Positions 25,428 to 34,588 are shown, numbered from the stretch's first letter. The stretch is DNA of 64,000 nt from an uncultured Alphaproteobacteria bacterium (GCA_903897605.1 CAIUCH010000013.1:29356-93355); one strand, 5' to 3'. Translations and numbers: made by a program. The notes: generated by a model from the sequence alone, not told the origin.

Positions 25428-26411
25428 ATGGAACCGACGCGCAGAAACACCATGGCCATGATCGGCGGCGCGGCAGGCGCGGCCTTGGCCGGCGAGTCCA
25501 ACGCCCAGGCACAAGCCAAATCCAAGATGCCCGCTTCGAAAATGAAGTTTTGGGCCGCCTGCACCACACCCTGTGACAAGAATCTGAAAGTCGATCTCGG
25601 CGCAATGAAAGACCAGATCGAATGGTACAAGAACCACGGCGCCGACGGCGTCACCTTCCTGGGCTCAACCGGTGAGTTCGCCTCCCTCACCATGGCCGAA
25701 CGCAAATCGCTGATGGAAGTGGTAGGCAAGGCCAAGGGCAAGCTGAATGTGCTGTGCACCGCCGGCACCGCCAATTTCCCCGACACGATCGAGCTTTCCA
25801 AACATGCCGCCGATCACGGCGCCGATGGCGTCATCATCGTGCCGCCCTATTACGTCAAAGGCCCGTCCACCGAAGGGCTGCTGCGCTATTACACCATCGT
25901 GCTGGATGCGCTGCCCAAGAGCCTCGATTTCTATTTCTATCACGTGCCGCGCTGGAGCATGGTGCCGGTCCCGGTCGAGCTGGTCAAAAGCCTTCGGCGC
26001 TACACCAATATCGCGGGGATCAAGGATTCCACCAGCGACGCCAAAGGCTATGCGAATTTCATAGCCAACTTCCCCGATCTCAACATCATCGCCGGCGCTT
26101 ACGAGAATCTGGAGACCGCGCTTCACCATGGCATGGGCGGCATCATCCAGGAGGCCGGTCCCTATTGCCGCGAACTCACCGACTTGTTCGCGGTGGCGCG
26201 TTCGGGCAAGGACATTCACGCGACTTACGCGGCGCTTGGGGCCAAGATCACCGGGCTCTATGGCCCCAAGGACGGCTTGGACCAATACGCCATCATGCAA
26301 TATGCGATGACGGTGGAGATGGGAAAGCCCGCCACCTATCAGCGCCCGCCCTTCGTCGATCTCAGCGATGCGCGCAAAGCGGCGATCGAAAAATATCTGC
26401 ACGCAAGCTGA
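25428..26411 (+). CDS. DapA-family aldolase/lyase with Tat leader
   Basis: This 327-aa protein belongs to the dihydrodipicolinate synthase/N-acetylneuraminate lyase family, which forms a Schiff base with a keto acid. The GSTGEFASLT pyruvate-binding loop, Tyr in FYFYHVP and Schiff-base Lys in GIKDST are intact. The N-terminus (PTRRNTMAMIGGAAGAALAGESNAQA) is a twin-arginine leader, so it is probably exported; essential lysine-pathway DapA has no such leader. The substrate is therefore more likely a sugar acid or related keto acid. AAGGGAAG precedes ATG 25428. Confidence 0.88.
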   Translation: MEPTRRNTMAMIGGAAGAALAGESNAQAQAKSKMPASKMKFWAACTTPCDKNLKVDLGAMKDQIEWYKNHGADGVTFLGSTGEFASLTMAERKSLMEVVGKAKGKLNVLCTAGTANFPDTIELSKHAADHGADGVIIVPPYYVKGPSTEGLLRYYTIVLDALPKSLDFYFYHVPRWSMVPVPVELVKSLRRYTNIAGIKDSTSDAKGYANFIANFPDLNIIAGAYENLETALHHGMGGIIQEAGPYCRELTDLFAVARSGKDIHATYAALGAKITGLYGPKDGLDQYAIMQYAMTVEMGKPATYQRPPFVDLSDARKAAIEKYLHAS

Positions 26412-26466
26412 ATGTCGCAATGACGTTCGCGGATGATCCAACGATCCGGGGCGCATAGGGGGTATC

Positions 26467-28113
26467 ATGCCGAAACACCTTCACCCACTTTTTGGCGCCC
26501 TGCTGTTGCTGCAGGCGCCCGCCGCGATGGCGCAACCATCGAGCCCGGAGAATCCGCCGCCCGCCATCGCCGCGCTGCCGGATCCGCTGCGCAACACGAT
26601 CCCGGCTGTCGATGGCGACTGGCTGACCTTCAATCACGACCAGCAGCGCAGCGGCTGGAACAATGGCGAGACCAACCTCGCCAAGGACAATGTCGCGGGG
26701 CTGACCTTGTTGTGGAGCACGCAGCTCGCCGTGCCCGTGGTCCTGACGACCTTGCAGACCCTCACCGCGCCGCTGGTGGCGACGGTGGACGGCAAGGTTC
26801 TGGTCTATGTGATGGGCGCCAACGACACCTTGTTCGCGGCAGACGCGGCCACGGGCGCGATCGTCTGGCAACGCGCTTTTTCGAACACGCGTAAAGCGCA
26901 GCGCGAAGCGACCTGGCTGTGCGCCAATGCCGAACAGGCGACGCCGGTGATCGACGCCAAGAAGAGCGTGATCTATTTCACCACCAGCGATGGCAATCTG
27001 CGCGCCGCTTCGCTGTCGGATGGAAGCGAAAAGCTGACGCCCACACAATTCATGGCGCCGTTCAGCCGTAACTGGAGCCTCAATCTTGCCGACGATGTCG
27101 TCTACAGCATCGCGGCGCGCGGCTGCGGCGGCGACCGCGCCCACCCGGTGGAAGCGGGCAATATCGCCGCCGCCGATGTCTCGGACCCAAGCCATGTCAC
27201 CGTCAACCGCGTCTTCACCGGCGCCGGCCGCCCGGCCGGACCCTGGAGCCGCGCCGGCGTCGCGCTGGGTCCGCAAGGCGTCTATGTGCAGACAGCAGAC
27301 GGCCTCGACGATCCGGCCTCCGGCTTTTATGGCAGCAGCGTCATCGCCGTGCGTCCCGGCGGGCGCGGCATCGCGGATACTTTCACCCCGCCCAATTGGC
27401 GCTATCTCAATACCAAGGATCTGGATCTGGGTTCGGGAAGCCCGGTCCTGTTTCCCTTCAAGGGCCATGCGCTTCTCGCCACCGGCGCCAAGGAAGGCCT
27501 GGTCTATCTGCTGGACGCCAACGCCCTGGGCGGCGGCTACACCGAACACAGCAAGGCACTTTATATAACGCCGCGTTTCGGCAACGACGCCGTCAGGCTG
27601 GATGGTTGGGGCATCTGGGGCGCCTTGTCGACCTGGGAAAATGCGGCGGGCGCCCGCTATGTCTATCTGCCGATGTGGAACAAGCAGGCGCAGGACACCG
27701 CCGCCAGCTTCAAATTCAAGAATGGCGACACCTCACAAGGCAGCGTGATGGCGCTCGAGGTCCGGCAGGATGGCGCGAACTTCTCGCTGGTTCCCGCCTG
27801 GGTCACCGGCGTCAACCAGGCGCCGGATGCGCCCGTGGTTGCCAATGGCGTGGTCTATGCCGTGGGCACCGGCGAACAGACGATCCAGAATATCGAAGGC
27901 CGGCATATGGATCTGACTCAGGGAGCGGTGTTCCGCTCAACCCCGGTCGGTCACCAGGTGCTGTATGCGCTGGACGCCGAAACCGGCAAGGTGCTGTACG
28001 ACAGCAAGACCATCCTCAAAGACTGGAACCATTTCTCCGAACCGGTGGTGTCGCATGGCAAAGTGTTTATGGTCTCCCATGACGGCCATCTTTATGCCTT
28101 CGGCCTGAAGTGA
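26467..28113 (+). CDS. exported PQQ-type beta-propeller protein
   Basis: This 548-aa protein has a signal peptide (residues about 1-23, ending MAQ) and repeated propeller blades of the PQQ-binding-like type (DTLFAADAATGAIVWQRAFS, QVLYALDAETGKVLYDSKT). The characteristic active-site Asp and adjacent-cysteine ring of quinoprotein alcohol dehydrogenases are not obvious, so it may be a structural or non-PQQ propeller. It begins 56 nt after the DapA-like gene in the same direction and probably shares its transcript. Its stop lies 3 nt from the stop of the convergent peptidase gene. Confidence 0.8.
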   Translation: MPKHLHPLFGALLLLQAPAAMAQPSSPENPPPAIAALPDPLRNTIPAVDGDWLTFNHDQQRSGWNNGETNLAKDNVAGLTLLWSTQLAVPVVLTTLQTLTAPLVATVDGKVLVYVMGANDTLFAADAATGAIVWQRAFSNTRKAQREATWLCANAEQATPVIDAKKSVIYFTTSDGNLRAASLSDGSEKLTPTQFMAPFSRNWSLNLADDVVYSIAARGCGGDRAHPVEAGNIAAADVSDPSHVTVNRVFTGAGRPAGPWSRAGVALGPQGVYVQTADGLDDPASGFYGSSVIAVRPGGRGIADTFTPPNWRYLNTKDLDLGSGSPVLFPFKGHALLATGAKEGLVYLLDANALGGGYTEHSKALYITPRFGNDAVRLDGWGIWGALSTWENAAGARYVYLPMWNKQAQDTAASFKFKNGDTSQGSVMALEVRQDGANFSLVPAWVTGVNQAPDAPVVANGVVYAVGTGEQTIQNIEGRHMDLTQGAVFRSTPVGHQVLYALDAETGKVLYDSKTILKDWNHFSEPVVSHGKVFMVSHDGHLYAFGLK

Positions 28114-28116
28114 GGC

Positions 28117-29670
28117 TTACTGCACGCAACCGCTTGTTGGATCCTTCACCCAGGCGGCGCAATTGGCCAGACTCAAATAGCCCTGGGGTGAGCCCGGCGC
28201 GTTCGGATCGGCGGCCTCAGGCCGTTGCAGATCCTTTAGCGGAAGCTTGTTCACTTCGTCGATGATCTTGGCATAGGCGCGCGTCGCCGCTTCCAGCCCG
28301 GTCGGCAGCACATTGTCGGGCGTGTCGCCCGCCGTGTGCATGGCGATGTAATCGTTGGACTGCGCCACGACGCCCGGAACGAACCAGTAGAATCGTCCCA
28401 GATCGCCCCCCGGCGGCCTTTCGCTTGGCTCGGCCCATATCGGCACGCCGAAGGCATGAAAGGCATCGACCGCGATTTTCTGCAGCTGCGGCCTGGACGA
28501 GCCGCCGGCATACCATTCCAGGGCAATCCCGGTATTGGTCGATCCCGCCGTGCCGCCATGGGTGAGTATTTCGGCGGGATGCTCGGCATTGATCATCAGG
28601 GCGGTTTTCGAAAAGAATTTATCCCGATTGGCGACCAGCCACTCGCGGCCGAAACCGCCGGGCTTGATGTTGTGATGGCCATCGGTGCCGATGAAGATCA
28701 TCGTCCGGCGGCGCTGGCTTTTGGGAATCTTGGCGAAATATTCCGCCAGCCCCAGCATCGCAGCGACGCCGCTGGCATTGTCGCCGGCCGCATCGAAGAA
28801 CCCGTCGCGATGGGCGATCACATAGATCGTTTCGTCGGTCTGGCCTGGCAAGGTGCCCCACACCAGGGATGATTTCTGGTCCGCCGCCCAATTGGCGTCC
28901 AGGCGGATCTTGATGTGCGGCGCCGCCGGCCCATTGCCGATCATCTCGCGGATGGTTTCGCCATCCTTGGTGCCCAGATTGAAAGTCGGAATCTTTGTAT
29001 AGGCCCGGTAGGACTGCACATTATGGTTCGCGCCGCGCAAATCCATGGACAGGATGGCGGCGGCGCCACGATCCTCGGCACGCTTGAGAATGTCCGCGGG
29101 CCCGGCCTGATAACTCGATGGAACCTTGACGAACAGCACGGCCTTGCCGCGCACATCGCGGCCCGCGAAATCCGCTTCGCCGCCAAGTCCCACATAGACG
29201 GCTTCCAAATCCAATTCCTTGCCGTCGGTCGCGGGGCTGGCATAGGACGGTTCCGCCGATGGCAGCGGCACCGTCTTGTCTCCCGCCGTCAGCGCGACGT
29301 TCCAGGACTGGGCCGACCATTGGGGCGCGAAGAAGCCGATGGTCTGGATGCGCGTATCCGTCAGTCCGATCTGGCGGTATTTGTTCAACAGCCACTGGGC
29401 ATCCTCGACATCGCCGGATGTGCCGGCCAGGCGTCCCCAGAATTGCGGGTGGCCATTGTCGCGGTAACGTCTGGCGATCTGCGCCTGCTCCAGCACATTT
29501 TGCCACAGATGCTTGCCGTCGATCGCGCCATATTTCGCGTTCCCCGCCGCAAGCGGCCAATGAAGATATTGGGGCGCGTCCGCCGCTGCCGCCTGCCAGA
29601 CATTACCGCACAGAAGTGACGACGCGACCAAGCCTGCCAAGGCTGGTGCTACGAATCTGGGCTTTCCCAT
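28117..29670 (-). CDS. M28-family peptidase-like exported protein
   Basis: This 517-aa protein has a signal peptide, a protease-associated (PA) insert (about 120-240) and a C-terminal M28 zinc-peptidase fold. The first metal block AHRDGFFDAAGDNASG and the last His (AMHTAGDTPDN) are present. At the place of the usual catalytic Glu-Glu pair the sequence is GTDGHHN, so the general base appears lost and one ligand is Asp. It may be inactive, or use a changed mechanism. Otherwise it resembles glutamate-carboxypeptidase-II-like aminopeptidases. Confidence 0.82.
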   Translation of the reverse strand: MGKPRFVAPALAGLVASSLLCGNVWQAAAADAPQYLHWPLAAGNAKYGAIDGKHLWQNVLEQAQIARRYRDNGHPQFWGRLAGTSGDVEDAQWLLNKYRQIGLTDTRIQTIGFFAPQWSAQSWNVALTAGDKTVPLPSAEPSYASPATDGKELDLEAVYVGLGGEADFAGRDVRGKAVLFVKVPSSYQAGPADILKRAEDRGAAAILSMDLRGANHNVQSYRAYTKIPTFNLGTKDGETIREMIGNGPAAPHIKIRLDANWAADQKSSLVWGTLPGQTDETIYVIAHRDGFFDAAGDNASGVAAMLGLAEYFAKIPKSQRRRTMIFIGTDGHHNIKPGGFGREWLVANRDKFFSKTALMINAEHPAEILTHGGTAGSTNTGIALEWYAGGSSRPQLQKIAVDAFHAFGVPIWAEPSERPPGGDLGRFYWFVPGVVAQSNDYIAMHTAGDTPDNVLPTGLEAATRAYAKIIDEVNKLPLKDLQRPEAADPNAPGSPQGYLSLANCAAWVKDPTSGCVQ

Positions 29671-29821
29671 ACGCCGTCCCTCTTTCCCGCGCCGCTTGAA
29701 TCACAAGGAGGGACACTCTCTCTCAATCGGGAGGAAAGGCCAACAACTCAAACGTGACGCTTTTGGACGGGAAAATTGGTTCGAGCCTCTGTTGGGATAG
29801 TCACTCTGACGACGACCATAC

Positions 29822-30514
29822 TCAATCCGTGCCACCTGCGGAAAGAGAACCATCCGACCATCGGCCGACCGGAATCAGAAATATCGTCAAATGCTCATCC
29901 GGAAAATTGAATCCAATAACGGGTGATTTTGGCAGCCCGACTCCCCACGATTTGAGGTCCGTTTCCGGCATATAAAACATCAGGTGGGGAACCCAATGTC
30001 CCTCGCTGCGATTGAAATAGGTTCCTTTGGACAGCATGTATGACAAGGATCCGGCTTTGGCGACGGGCAGCTCGCCGCTTTTGATGGCCGCCTTGAGCGC
30101 TTCGTGAATTTGGGATTCCGACCCCCCCGCCAGCGCAACCTGTGTCCGCTTGATGGTCTCCGGCACTTGAGACTGCGCTGCGACAGCGTTGTAGCAGATC
30201 GGAGCACGCACTTTGGGATTCCAAAAGTTTGGATCGCCAAAACCGGCCGACCAGGGACGCGCAACCAAGCAGACGAAGCCATTGGTTCCCTTCACCGCAC
30301 TCTGAAAGCCGGTCGTTGTAAAGACGAGGATCTCCGCGTCCTTGGCGATTGCGTTTGTTGCAGCACTTCGCGCCAGAGCGATCTCCGAATCGCGGGGCAT
30401 CAAGTATTGCGCAACGGGCGCCATGCTGGGATAGGCGGTCTTCACGGTTTGCGCGCTGCCCAGTGAACTCAAAAAACACAAAACAAATACAAGACCACCG
30501 CCGAAAGTTTTCAT
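29822..30514 (-). CDS. exported protein of unknown function
   Basis: This 230-aa protein has a signal peptide (MKTFGGGLVFVLCFLSSLGSA) and no domain I recognise. Two Cys residues (in FVCLVARP and ICYNAV) could form a disulfide. The C-terminal part contains HLMFYMPETDLKSWGVGLPKS and ends with an apparent beta strand (LTIFLIPVGRWSDG). AAAGGAGACAG precedes ATG 30514, a strong ribosome site. The gene and its 5-prime flank are visibly less GC-rich than neighbours, hinting at recent arrival. Confidence 0.75.
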   Translation of the reverse strand: MKTFGGGLVFVLCFLSSLGSAQTVKTAYPSMAPVAQYLMPRDSEIALARSAATNAIAKDAEILVFTTTGFQSAVKGTNGFVCLVARPWSAGFGDPNFWNPKVRAPICYNAVAAQSQVPETIKRTQVALAGGSESQIHEALKAAIKSGELPVAKAGSLSYMLSKGTYFNRSEGHWVPHLMFYMPETDLKSWGVGLPKSPVIGFNFPDEHLTIFLIPVGRWSDGSLSAGGTD

Positions 30515-30576
30515 TTCTGTCTCCTTTGTATTGCGCCTGGAATGATGCTGTCGCTCCGGTTCGTTTGGCTGGTGCC

Positions 30577-30912
30577 CTATTCTTCCGCCTCGTCCTCGGC
30601 GAGGTCGCGCAGCCGTTCCAGCGCGGCGATCCAATAGCGGTCATATTTCGCCAGCCATGGCGCCAGCGTGCCGGCGACGGCGCGCGCATCGACCGAATAG
30701 ATCTGCTGGCGGCCATCGCGGCTGGCATGCACCAGGCCCGCCGACCGCAGTCCCATCAGGTGTTTGGAAATGCCCGATGCCACCAGGCCGCGGAATTCCC
30801 CCGCCAATTGGGTGACGTTCAACGGACCCTGTTCGACCAGAAGATCCAGGATTCGCCGCCGGGTCGGATCGGCCAGCACCTTGAAGAGCGCGTCGGCCGG
30901 GTTAGCTTTCAT
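30577..30912 (-). CDS. ArsR-family transcriptional regulator
   Basis: This 111-aa winged helix-turn-helix protein has the family start LFKVLADPTRRRILDLLVEQGPLNV and recognition helix ASGISKHLMGLRSAGLV. No metal-binding Cys cluster is present. Its ATG (30912) lies inside the end of the SRPBCC gene with an 11-nt overlap, so the two are translated together. Gene order is SRPBCC first, the reverse of the more common ArsR-first arrangement (as at 38469-38798). It probably represses the pair through the palindrome at 31343-31356. Confidence 0.92.
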   Translation of the reverse strand: MKANPADALFKVLADPTRRRILDLLVEQGPLNVTQLAGEFRGLVASGISKHLMGLRSAGLVHASRDGRQQIYSVDARAVAGTLAPWLAKYDRYWIAALERLRDLAEDEAEE

Positions 30913-31333
30913 CCGCGTCCACCAGCGCCGCAAGCTTTTCCGGAAGTTTGTGCGCGTCCGCGCCGCGCTGATAGTCCAGCACCACGTCCGGCCAATCCTG
31001 GCGGCCGATCCCCGCAAAGCCATCGTGAATGACGGTGACTTTGGTGCCCGCGCCCGATGCCTCAAGCGCGACGACCAGGCGCGTGGGATGTGTCCAACCC
31101 TGGCTTTCTTCCAGCCAGGACAGGATGAGCCAACCCTCCGGCACCAATTCCAGGACCGTGCCGGCGACCCAGGTCTGTTGATCGGGACCCAGAAAACGAT
31201 AATGGCCGCCCACCCGCAGATCGATTTCAAGATTTGGGCTGATCCAGCGCCGCAGGGATTCCTGCGTGGCGACATGACGCCAGACCTTGCTGGGCGTGGC
31301 GCGAATTTCAATGCTGCGGATCACTTGGGGCAT
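30902..31333 (-). CDS. SRPBCC/AHSA1-domain protein
   Basis: This 143-aa protein has the START-like AHSA1 fold: IRSIEIRATPSKVWRHVATQESLRRWI at the start, VGGHYRFLGPDQQTWVAGTVLELVPEGWLILSW in the middle. Such proteins bind hydrophobic ligands and are very often paired with ArsR regulators. No catalytic residues can be assigned. Its 3-prime end overlaps the ArsR start. Confidence 0.9.
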   Translation of the reverse strand: MPQVIRSIEIRATPSKVWRHVATQESLRRWISPNLEIDLRVGGHYRFLGPDQQTWVAGTVLELVPEGWLILSWLEESQGWTHPTRLVVALEASGAGTKVTVIHDGFAGIGRQDWPDVVLDYQRGADAHKLPEKLAALVDADES

Positions 31334-31342
31334 TGCAACACA

Positions 31343-31356
31343 TTACTGGTCAGTAA
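31343..31356. promoter_or_regulatory. palindromic operator of the SRPBCC-ArsR pair
   Basis: TTACTGGTCAGTAA is a palindrome with perfect 6-bp arms, 10 nt before the SRPBCC start codon on the minus strand. Its position fits a repressor site for the co-encoded ArsR protein; binding is inferred. Confidence 0.6.
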
Positions 31357-31467
31357 GATAACAAATACGCCCGAACCCCCCGGTCGTCAATCCCCGGCTG
31401 TCAATCTCCTGCGAACGCGGCTTTGCTGATAGGCTGGCGCGTCGATGGCTTGTCCTGGGGACGAACG

Positions 31468-32586
31468 ATGAAGCGGAACGCTCGGTTTCTGGCTATTTCC
31501 GGTTCCGCGCTTGGCGTGCTTGCCCTGATGTCGGGCACAAAGCTGCAAGCGGATGGCGAAGCGGCCTGGAACCAGCAAGCGGCGGCAAAATATCTCGATA
31601 GCCGCGAAACCGAGTGGCAGGCATGGGATCGTCCCCAAAAGGACCGAGGCACGCTTTGCATCTCGTGCCACACCCAGGCGTCGTATGGCCTGGCGCGGCC
31701 CGTCCTGCATGGCGCCATGAACGACGAAAATCAATCACCCGCCGAGCGAGCCATGCTGGCGAGCATCGAAAAGCGCGTCGGCGATTGGGCCCAGATGCAG
31801 CCCTTCTACAGCGACATCCCTTCGGGCGCAGGCAAGGAAGTCGAATCCTACAACACCGAAGCCGTCTTGAACGCCTTCATCCTGAGCAGCTATGACCGCC
31901 GCAGCGGCCATATGGGCGAGGTGACGCGCAAGGCATTCGAAAACGCCTGGGCGCTTCAGTCCAAAAAGGGCCCGGATGCGGGGTCGTGGGTGTGGCAGAA
32001 TTTCGGGCTTGCGCCATTTGAATCCAAAGAGTCCCAGTATCATTGGGCCGCCCTTATCGCGATGGCGATCGCAAAGGCTCCCGGCAATTACCGGTCCGAT
32101 CCGGCGATTGCGGGAAATCTCGATTTGCTGAATTCCTATTTGCGCAGTCACTACGAGGCGCAGCCTTTGCTCAACAAGATCGTGGCGTATTGGGCGGCGG
32201 AGGCGTTTCCCGCGATCCTGGATTCGGACCAGCATTCTCAACTGGTGCAGCGGATCGACCAATTGCAGCATGCCGATGGCGGCTGGTGTCTGGCGGATTT
32301 GGGGCCGTGGGGCGCGCGGGCCGACAAATCGCCGGTCGAAACCCGTTCCGACGGCTATGCCACTGCCTTGATCGCGCTGGTGCGGGAGGAAGGCGGCACC
32401 GGGCGCGAGGATGCTCACCTGGCGCGCGGCCTCAAATGGCTGCTGGACAATCAGGATAAAAGCACGGGGGCCTGGACCGCCTGGTCGCTCAACAAATCGC
32501 GCGATCCGGCGTCGATACCCGCAAAGTTCATGAGCGATGCGGCCACCGCCTATGCCGTTCTGGCGCTTGAAGAGGCAAAGCCCTAA
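31468..32586 (+). CDS. exported cyclase-like toroid protein with a c-haem motif
   Basis: This 372-aa protein has a signal peptide (residues about 1-24). A single haem c-type motif CISCH (Cys64, Cys67, His68) follows within the first 70 mature residues. The rest looks like an alpha/alpha toroid of the prenyltransferase/squalene-cyclase repeat type (QLQHADGGWCLADLG, GYATALIALVREEGG, GLKWLLDNQDKSTGAW, SDAATAYAVLALEEA). The DxDD cyclase motif is not seen, so terpene cyclisation is unlikely. Such a fusion may make a periplasmic electron-transfer or sensing protein. ATG 31468 has GGGGACG upstream. Confidence 0.7.
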   Translation: MKRNARFLAISGSALGVLALMSGTKLQADGEAAWNQQAAAKYLDSRETEWQAWDRPQKDRGTLCISCHTQASYGLARPVLHGAMNDENQSPAERAMLASIEKRVGDWAQMQPFYSDIPSGAGKEVESYNTEAVLNAFILSSYDRRSGHMGEVTRKAFENAWALQSKKGPDAGSWVWQNFGLAPFESKESQYHWAALIAMAIAKAPGNYRSDPAIAGNLDLLNSYLRSHYEAQPLLNKIVAYWAAEAFPAILDSDQHSQLVQRIDQLQHADGGWCLADLGPWGARADKSPVETRSDGYATALIALVREEGGTGREDAHLARGLKWLLDNQDKSTGAWTAWSLNKSRDPASIPAKFMSDAATAYAVLALEEAKP

Positions 32587-32762
32587 GCCGGAATTCCGCG
32601 CCTCGCCTGCGCCAGAATCGGACACATCTGTGCCGGTCCGCGCGCCACGGGCACGATCATCGAAAATCGCCCAGGCCCGCCGCCATCCCTGTCCCAAATC
32701 CGCACATTGGCGGTGGCACGATCCATGCCATGTCACCGGATAAGGCAGGACGGGAGAGCAAG

Positions 32763-33245
32763 ATGCGGGCTTATTCGTTTCGGATTCAGTCGGACGCGGA
32801 ATTCAACCAGAATTCGACGCGCGGAAAATTCAACCGGGTGATGTCCAGCCTGAGGACGTCCATTCGCGCCTCCTCGATCCGTCCGGTGGTCTCATTGGAA
32901 GAGGCTCCGTCCCTCGTGCCCGTTGCCGCCAAACAAGCGGCCAAGCCGGCGCGCATGGCGGCCGCGACATTGATGCAAAAGCCGCTCCGTTTGCTGGAAG
33001 ACGTCCGCGACGGCGCCGAGACAGACAAAGCCGGGTTTATTCCCTATGGCAATTTCGCAATCCAGACCTGCGGCACCAAGAGCGGCGACTGGTTCGCGAA
33101 CATCCGGTTCGCCGTCGGCAAATCCATGGCGGGCGCCCGTTGCGGCATCGTCGCCTATAAAACCGAAATCTATGCGTCAAAGAGCCTGGCTGTCGCGGAC
33201 GCGCAGATCTGGATCGACGAATCCGTATCCTGCATGGCCGCTTAA
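32763..33245 (+). CDS. conserved-looking protein of unknown function
   Basis: This 160-aa protein is not recognised. It begins MRAYSFRIQSDAEF with GGGAGAG upstream. The first half is basic and Ala-rich, and the second half (about 80-155) looks like a small folded domain with three cysteines (TCGTKSG, ARCGIV, VSCMAA). No signal peptide is seen. The next, very small membrane-protein gene begins 32 nt downstream. Confidence 0.6.
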   Translation: MRAYSFRIQSDAEFNQNSTRGKFNRVMSSLRTSIRASSIRPVVSLEEAPSLVPVAAKQAAKPARMAAATLMQKPLRLLEDVRDGAETDKAGFIPYGNFAIQTCGTKSGDWFANIRFAVGKSMAGARCGIVAYKTEIYASKSLAVADAQIWIDESVSCMAA

Positions 33246-33277
33246 GGGCCGCATCGTTGCTGTTCGAGGTGAAGCAA

Positions 33278-33409
33278 ATGCACCGCATCCCCGAAGTCTT
33301 CGATATTCCCCGCCCGAAAATGGGCCACACCCTGCCCTGGCTCACGGCGCTTTCAATGGCCGCCATCATCATCGGGGCAACCTTGGCGCTGGTGGTAGCC
33401 GGCGGCTAG
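33278..33409 (+). CDS. 43-aa single-pass membrane protein
   Basis: This short gene has a strong ribosome site (GAGGTGAA 6 nt before ATG 33278). It encodes 43 residues: a polar N-terminus (MHRIPEVFDIPRPKMGH) and one membrane helix (residues 19-41, LPWLTALSMAAIIIGATLAL core) ending GG. It lies just downstream of the unknown 160-aa gene in the same direction. The function is unknown; small single-span proteins often modulate a larger membrane partner. Confidence 0.6.
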   Translation: MHRIPEVFDIPRPKMGHTLPWLTALSMAAIIIGATLALVVAGG

Positions 33410-33536
33410 GCCAATCGCGCCGGCCCCTTGGCTCTGGCGCGGCTGTGTCCGCTCGATCCAAAGCGCCCACCTTTTAAACAGGATTGTTGCGGGCACGCCC
33501 AGCCGAAGCGTAGAACAAGATCTTGCCGAGGGCGCC

Positions 33537-33998
33537 ATGCCAAACCTGCAAAATCCCGTATTCGCCACCTATGCCATCGCGGCAGCCTTGATGATCCTCA
33601 AGGCCGTCGCCATGTCGTGGCTGACCGTAATTCGCATGATGCAGGCCAAGGGCGGCTATCGCTCGCCCGAGGATTTGAAGCGGACGCCGCTCAATCCTGC
33701 GCCAAATCCCGCGCAGCTGCAGCCCAATGAGCGGGTCGAGCGAATTCGGCGGATCCAGATGAACGATCTGGAGAATCTGCCGTTTTTCCTGGCCGCCGGA
33801 TTTCTCTATGTTCTCACCCAGCCCTCGTTGGCGCTGGCGCAGTGGCTCCTCTATGGCTATGTCGTGTCGCGGCTGCTGCATTTCGCGGCCTATGTCACCG
33901 GTCAGATCCACGAAGTCCGCGCCTTGTTCTGGAGCATCGGCTCGTTCATCCTCATCTTCATGACGGTTCAATCGCTGCTGGTGGCGCTCGGTCATTAG
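33537..33998 (+). CDS. MAPEG-family membrane protein (MGST1-like)
   Basis: This 153-aa protein has four membrane helices with the MAPEG signature ERIRRIQMNDLENLPFF in the loop before helix 2. Eukaryotic relatives are microsomal glutathione S-transferases and prostaglandin E synthase. Bacterial members are thought to conjugate or reduce lipophilic compounds with glutathione. A second, more divergent MAPEG protein is at 60014-60436. Confidence 0.9.
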   Translation: MPNLQNPVFATYAIAAALMILKAVAMSWLTVIRMMQAKGGYRSPEDLKRTPLNPAPNPAQLQPNERVERIRRIQMNDLENLPFFLAAGFLYVLTQPSLALAQWLLYGYVVSRLLHFAAYVTGQIHEVRALFWSIGSFILIFMTVQSLLVALGH

Positions 33999-34096
33999 GG
34001 GCATGCATCGCGGCCAATAAGCCGGCGGATTGCATTCGGTACGATTTTGATCATTTCACCACATCGCCCCGCCAGGCCTTAGCTCCAGCCGAATAA

Positions 34097-34588
34097 TTAT
34101 CGGCAGATAGTGTCGGACGCACTCAACAATTTGCGGATGAAGACGCGGACGACCTTGCCGTTGGAGGTCGCAAATCCGATCGCAGGATAGACGATCGCGC
34201 CCCTGCCCGTTTCATTGCCATTTGCGCAGACCGGCGGCCCCAGCTTTTCGCGCACCGCTGCGCCGGCGCTGCCGACACCCAGTCCGTCCACCGTGCGATA
34301 GGCCGGCGACGCGGTGGAGATTTCAAACGGCGCATCCTTGGCGAGGTCGAATGTCACCACCAGCTCGTCCGGCGATCCACCGTCGAGCCCTGGCACGCCA
34401 TACCTGTAATAAGCCCGGTCGCCGCGCTGCTCGGTCTGGTTGGGCTCGCCCAATTCCCGGACCAGGGCGCCCTGGTCCGCCGGCTCCAGTTCGGCCTTCC
34501 CGATCCGCACGCCCGGAACAATGAGATGATCGCTGGGCAGCGGCTGCGCCATCGCATCGACCGGCGACATCCCGATCATCGCGGCCAT
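34097..34588 (-). CDS. exported protein of unknown function
   Basis: This protein of about 163 aa is not recognised. The mature part begins near QPLPSDHLIVPGVRIGKAEL and contains two Cys (VCANGN and the terminal TICR). The ATG at 34588 gives a weak leader. A CTG at 34615, preceded by GGGAGA at 6 nt, would extend it to a textbook signal peptide (SRIILATLMAAMIG then SPVDAMA), so the true start may be that rare codon. It is probably periplasmic. Confidence 0.65.
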   Translation of the reverse strand: MAAMIGMSPVDAMAQPLPSDHLIVPGVRIGKAELEPADQGALVRELGEPNQTEQRGDRAYYRYGVPGLDGGSPDELVVTFDLAKDAPFEISTASPAYRTVDGLGVGSAGAAVREKLGPPVCANGNETGRGAIVYPAIGFATSNGKVVRVFIRKLLSASDTICR

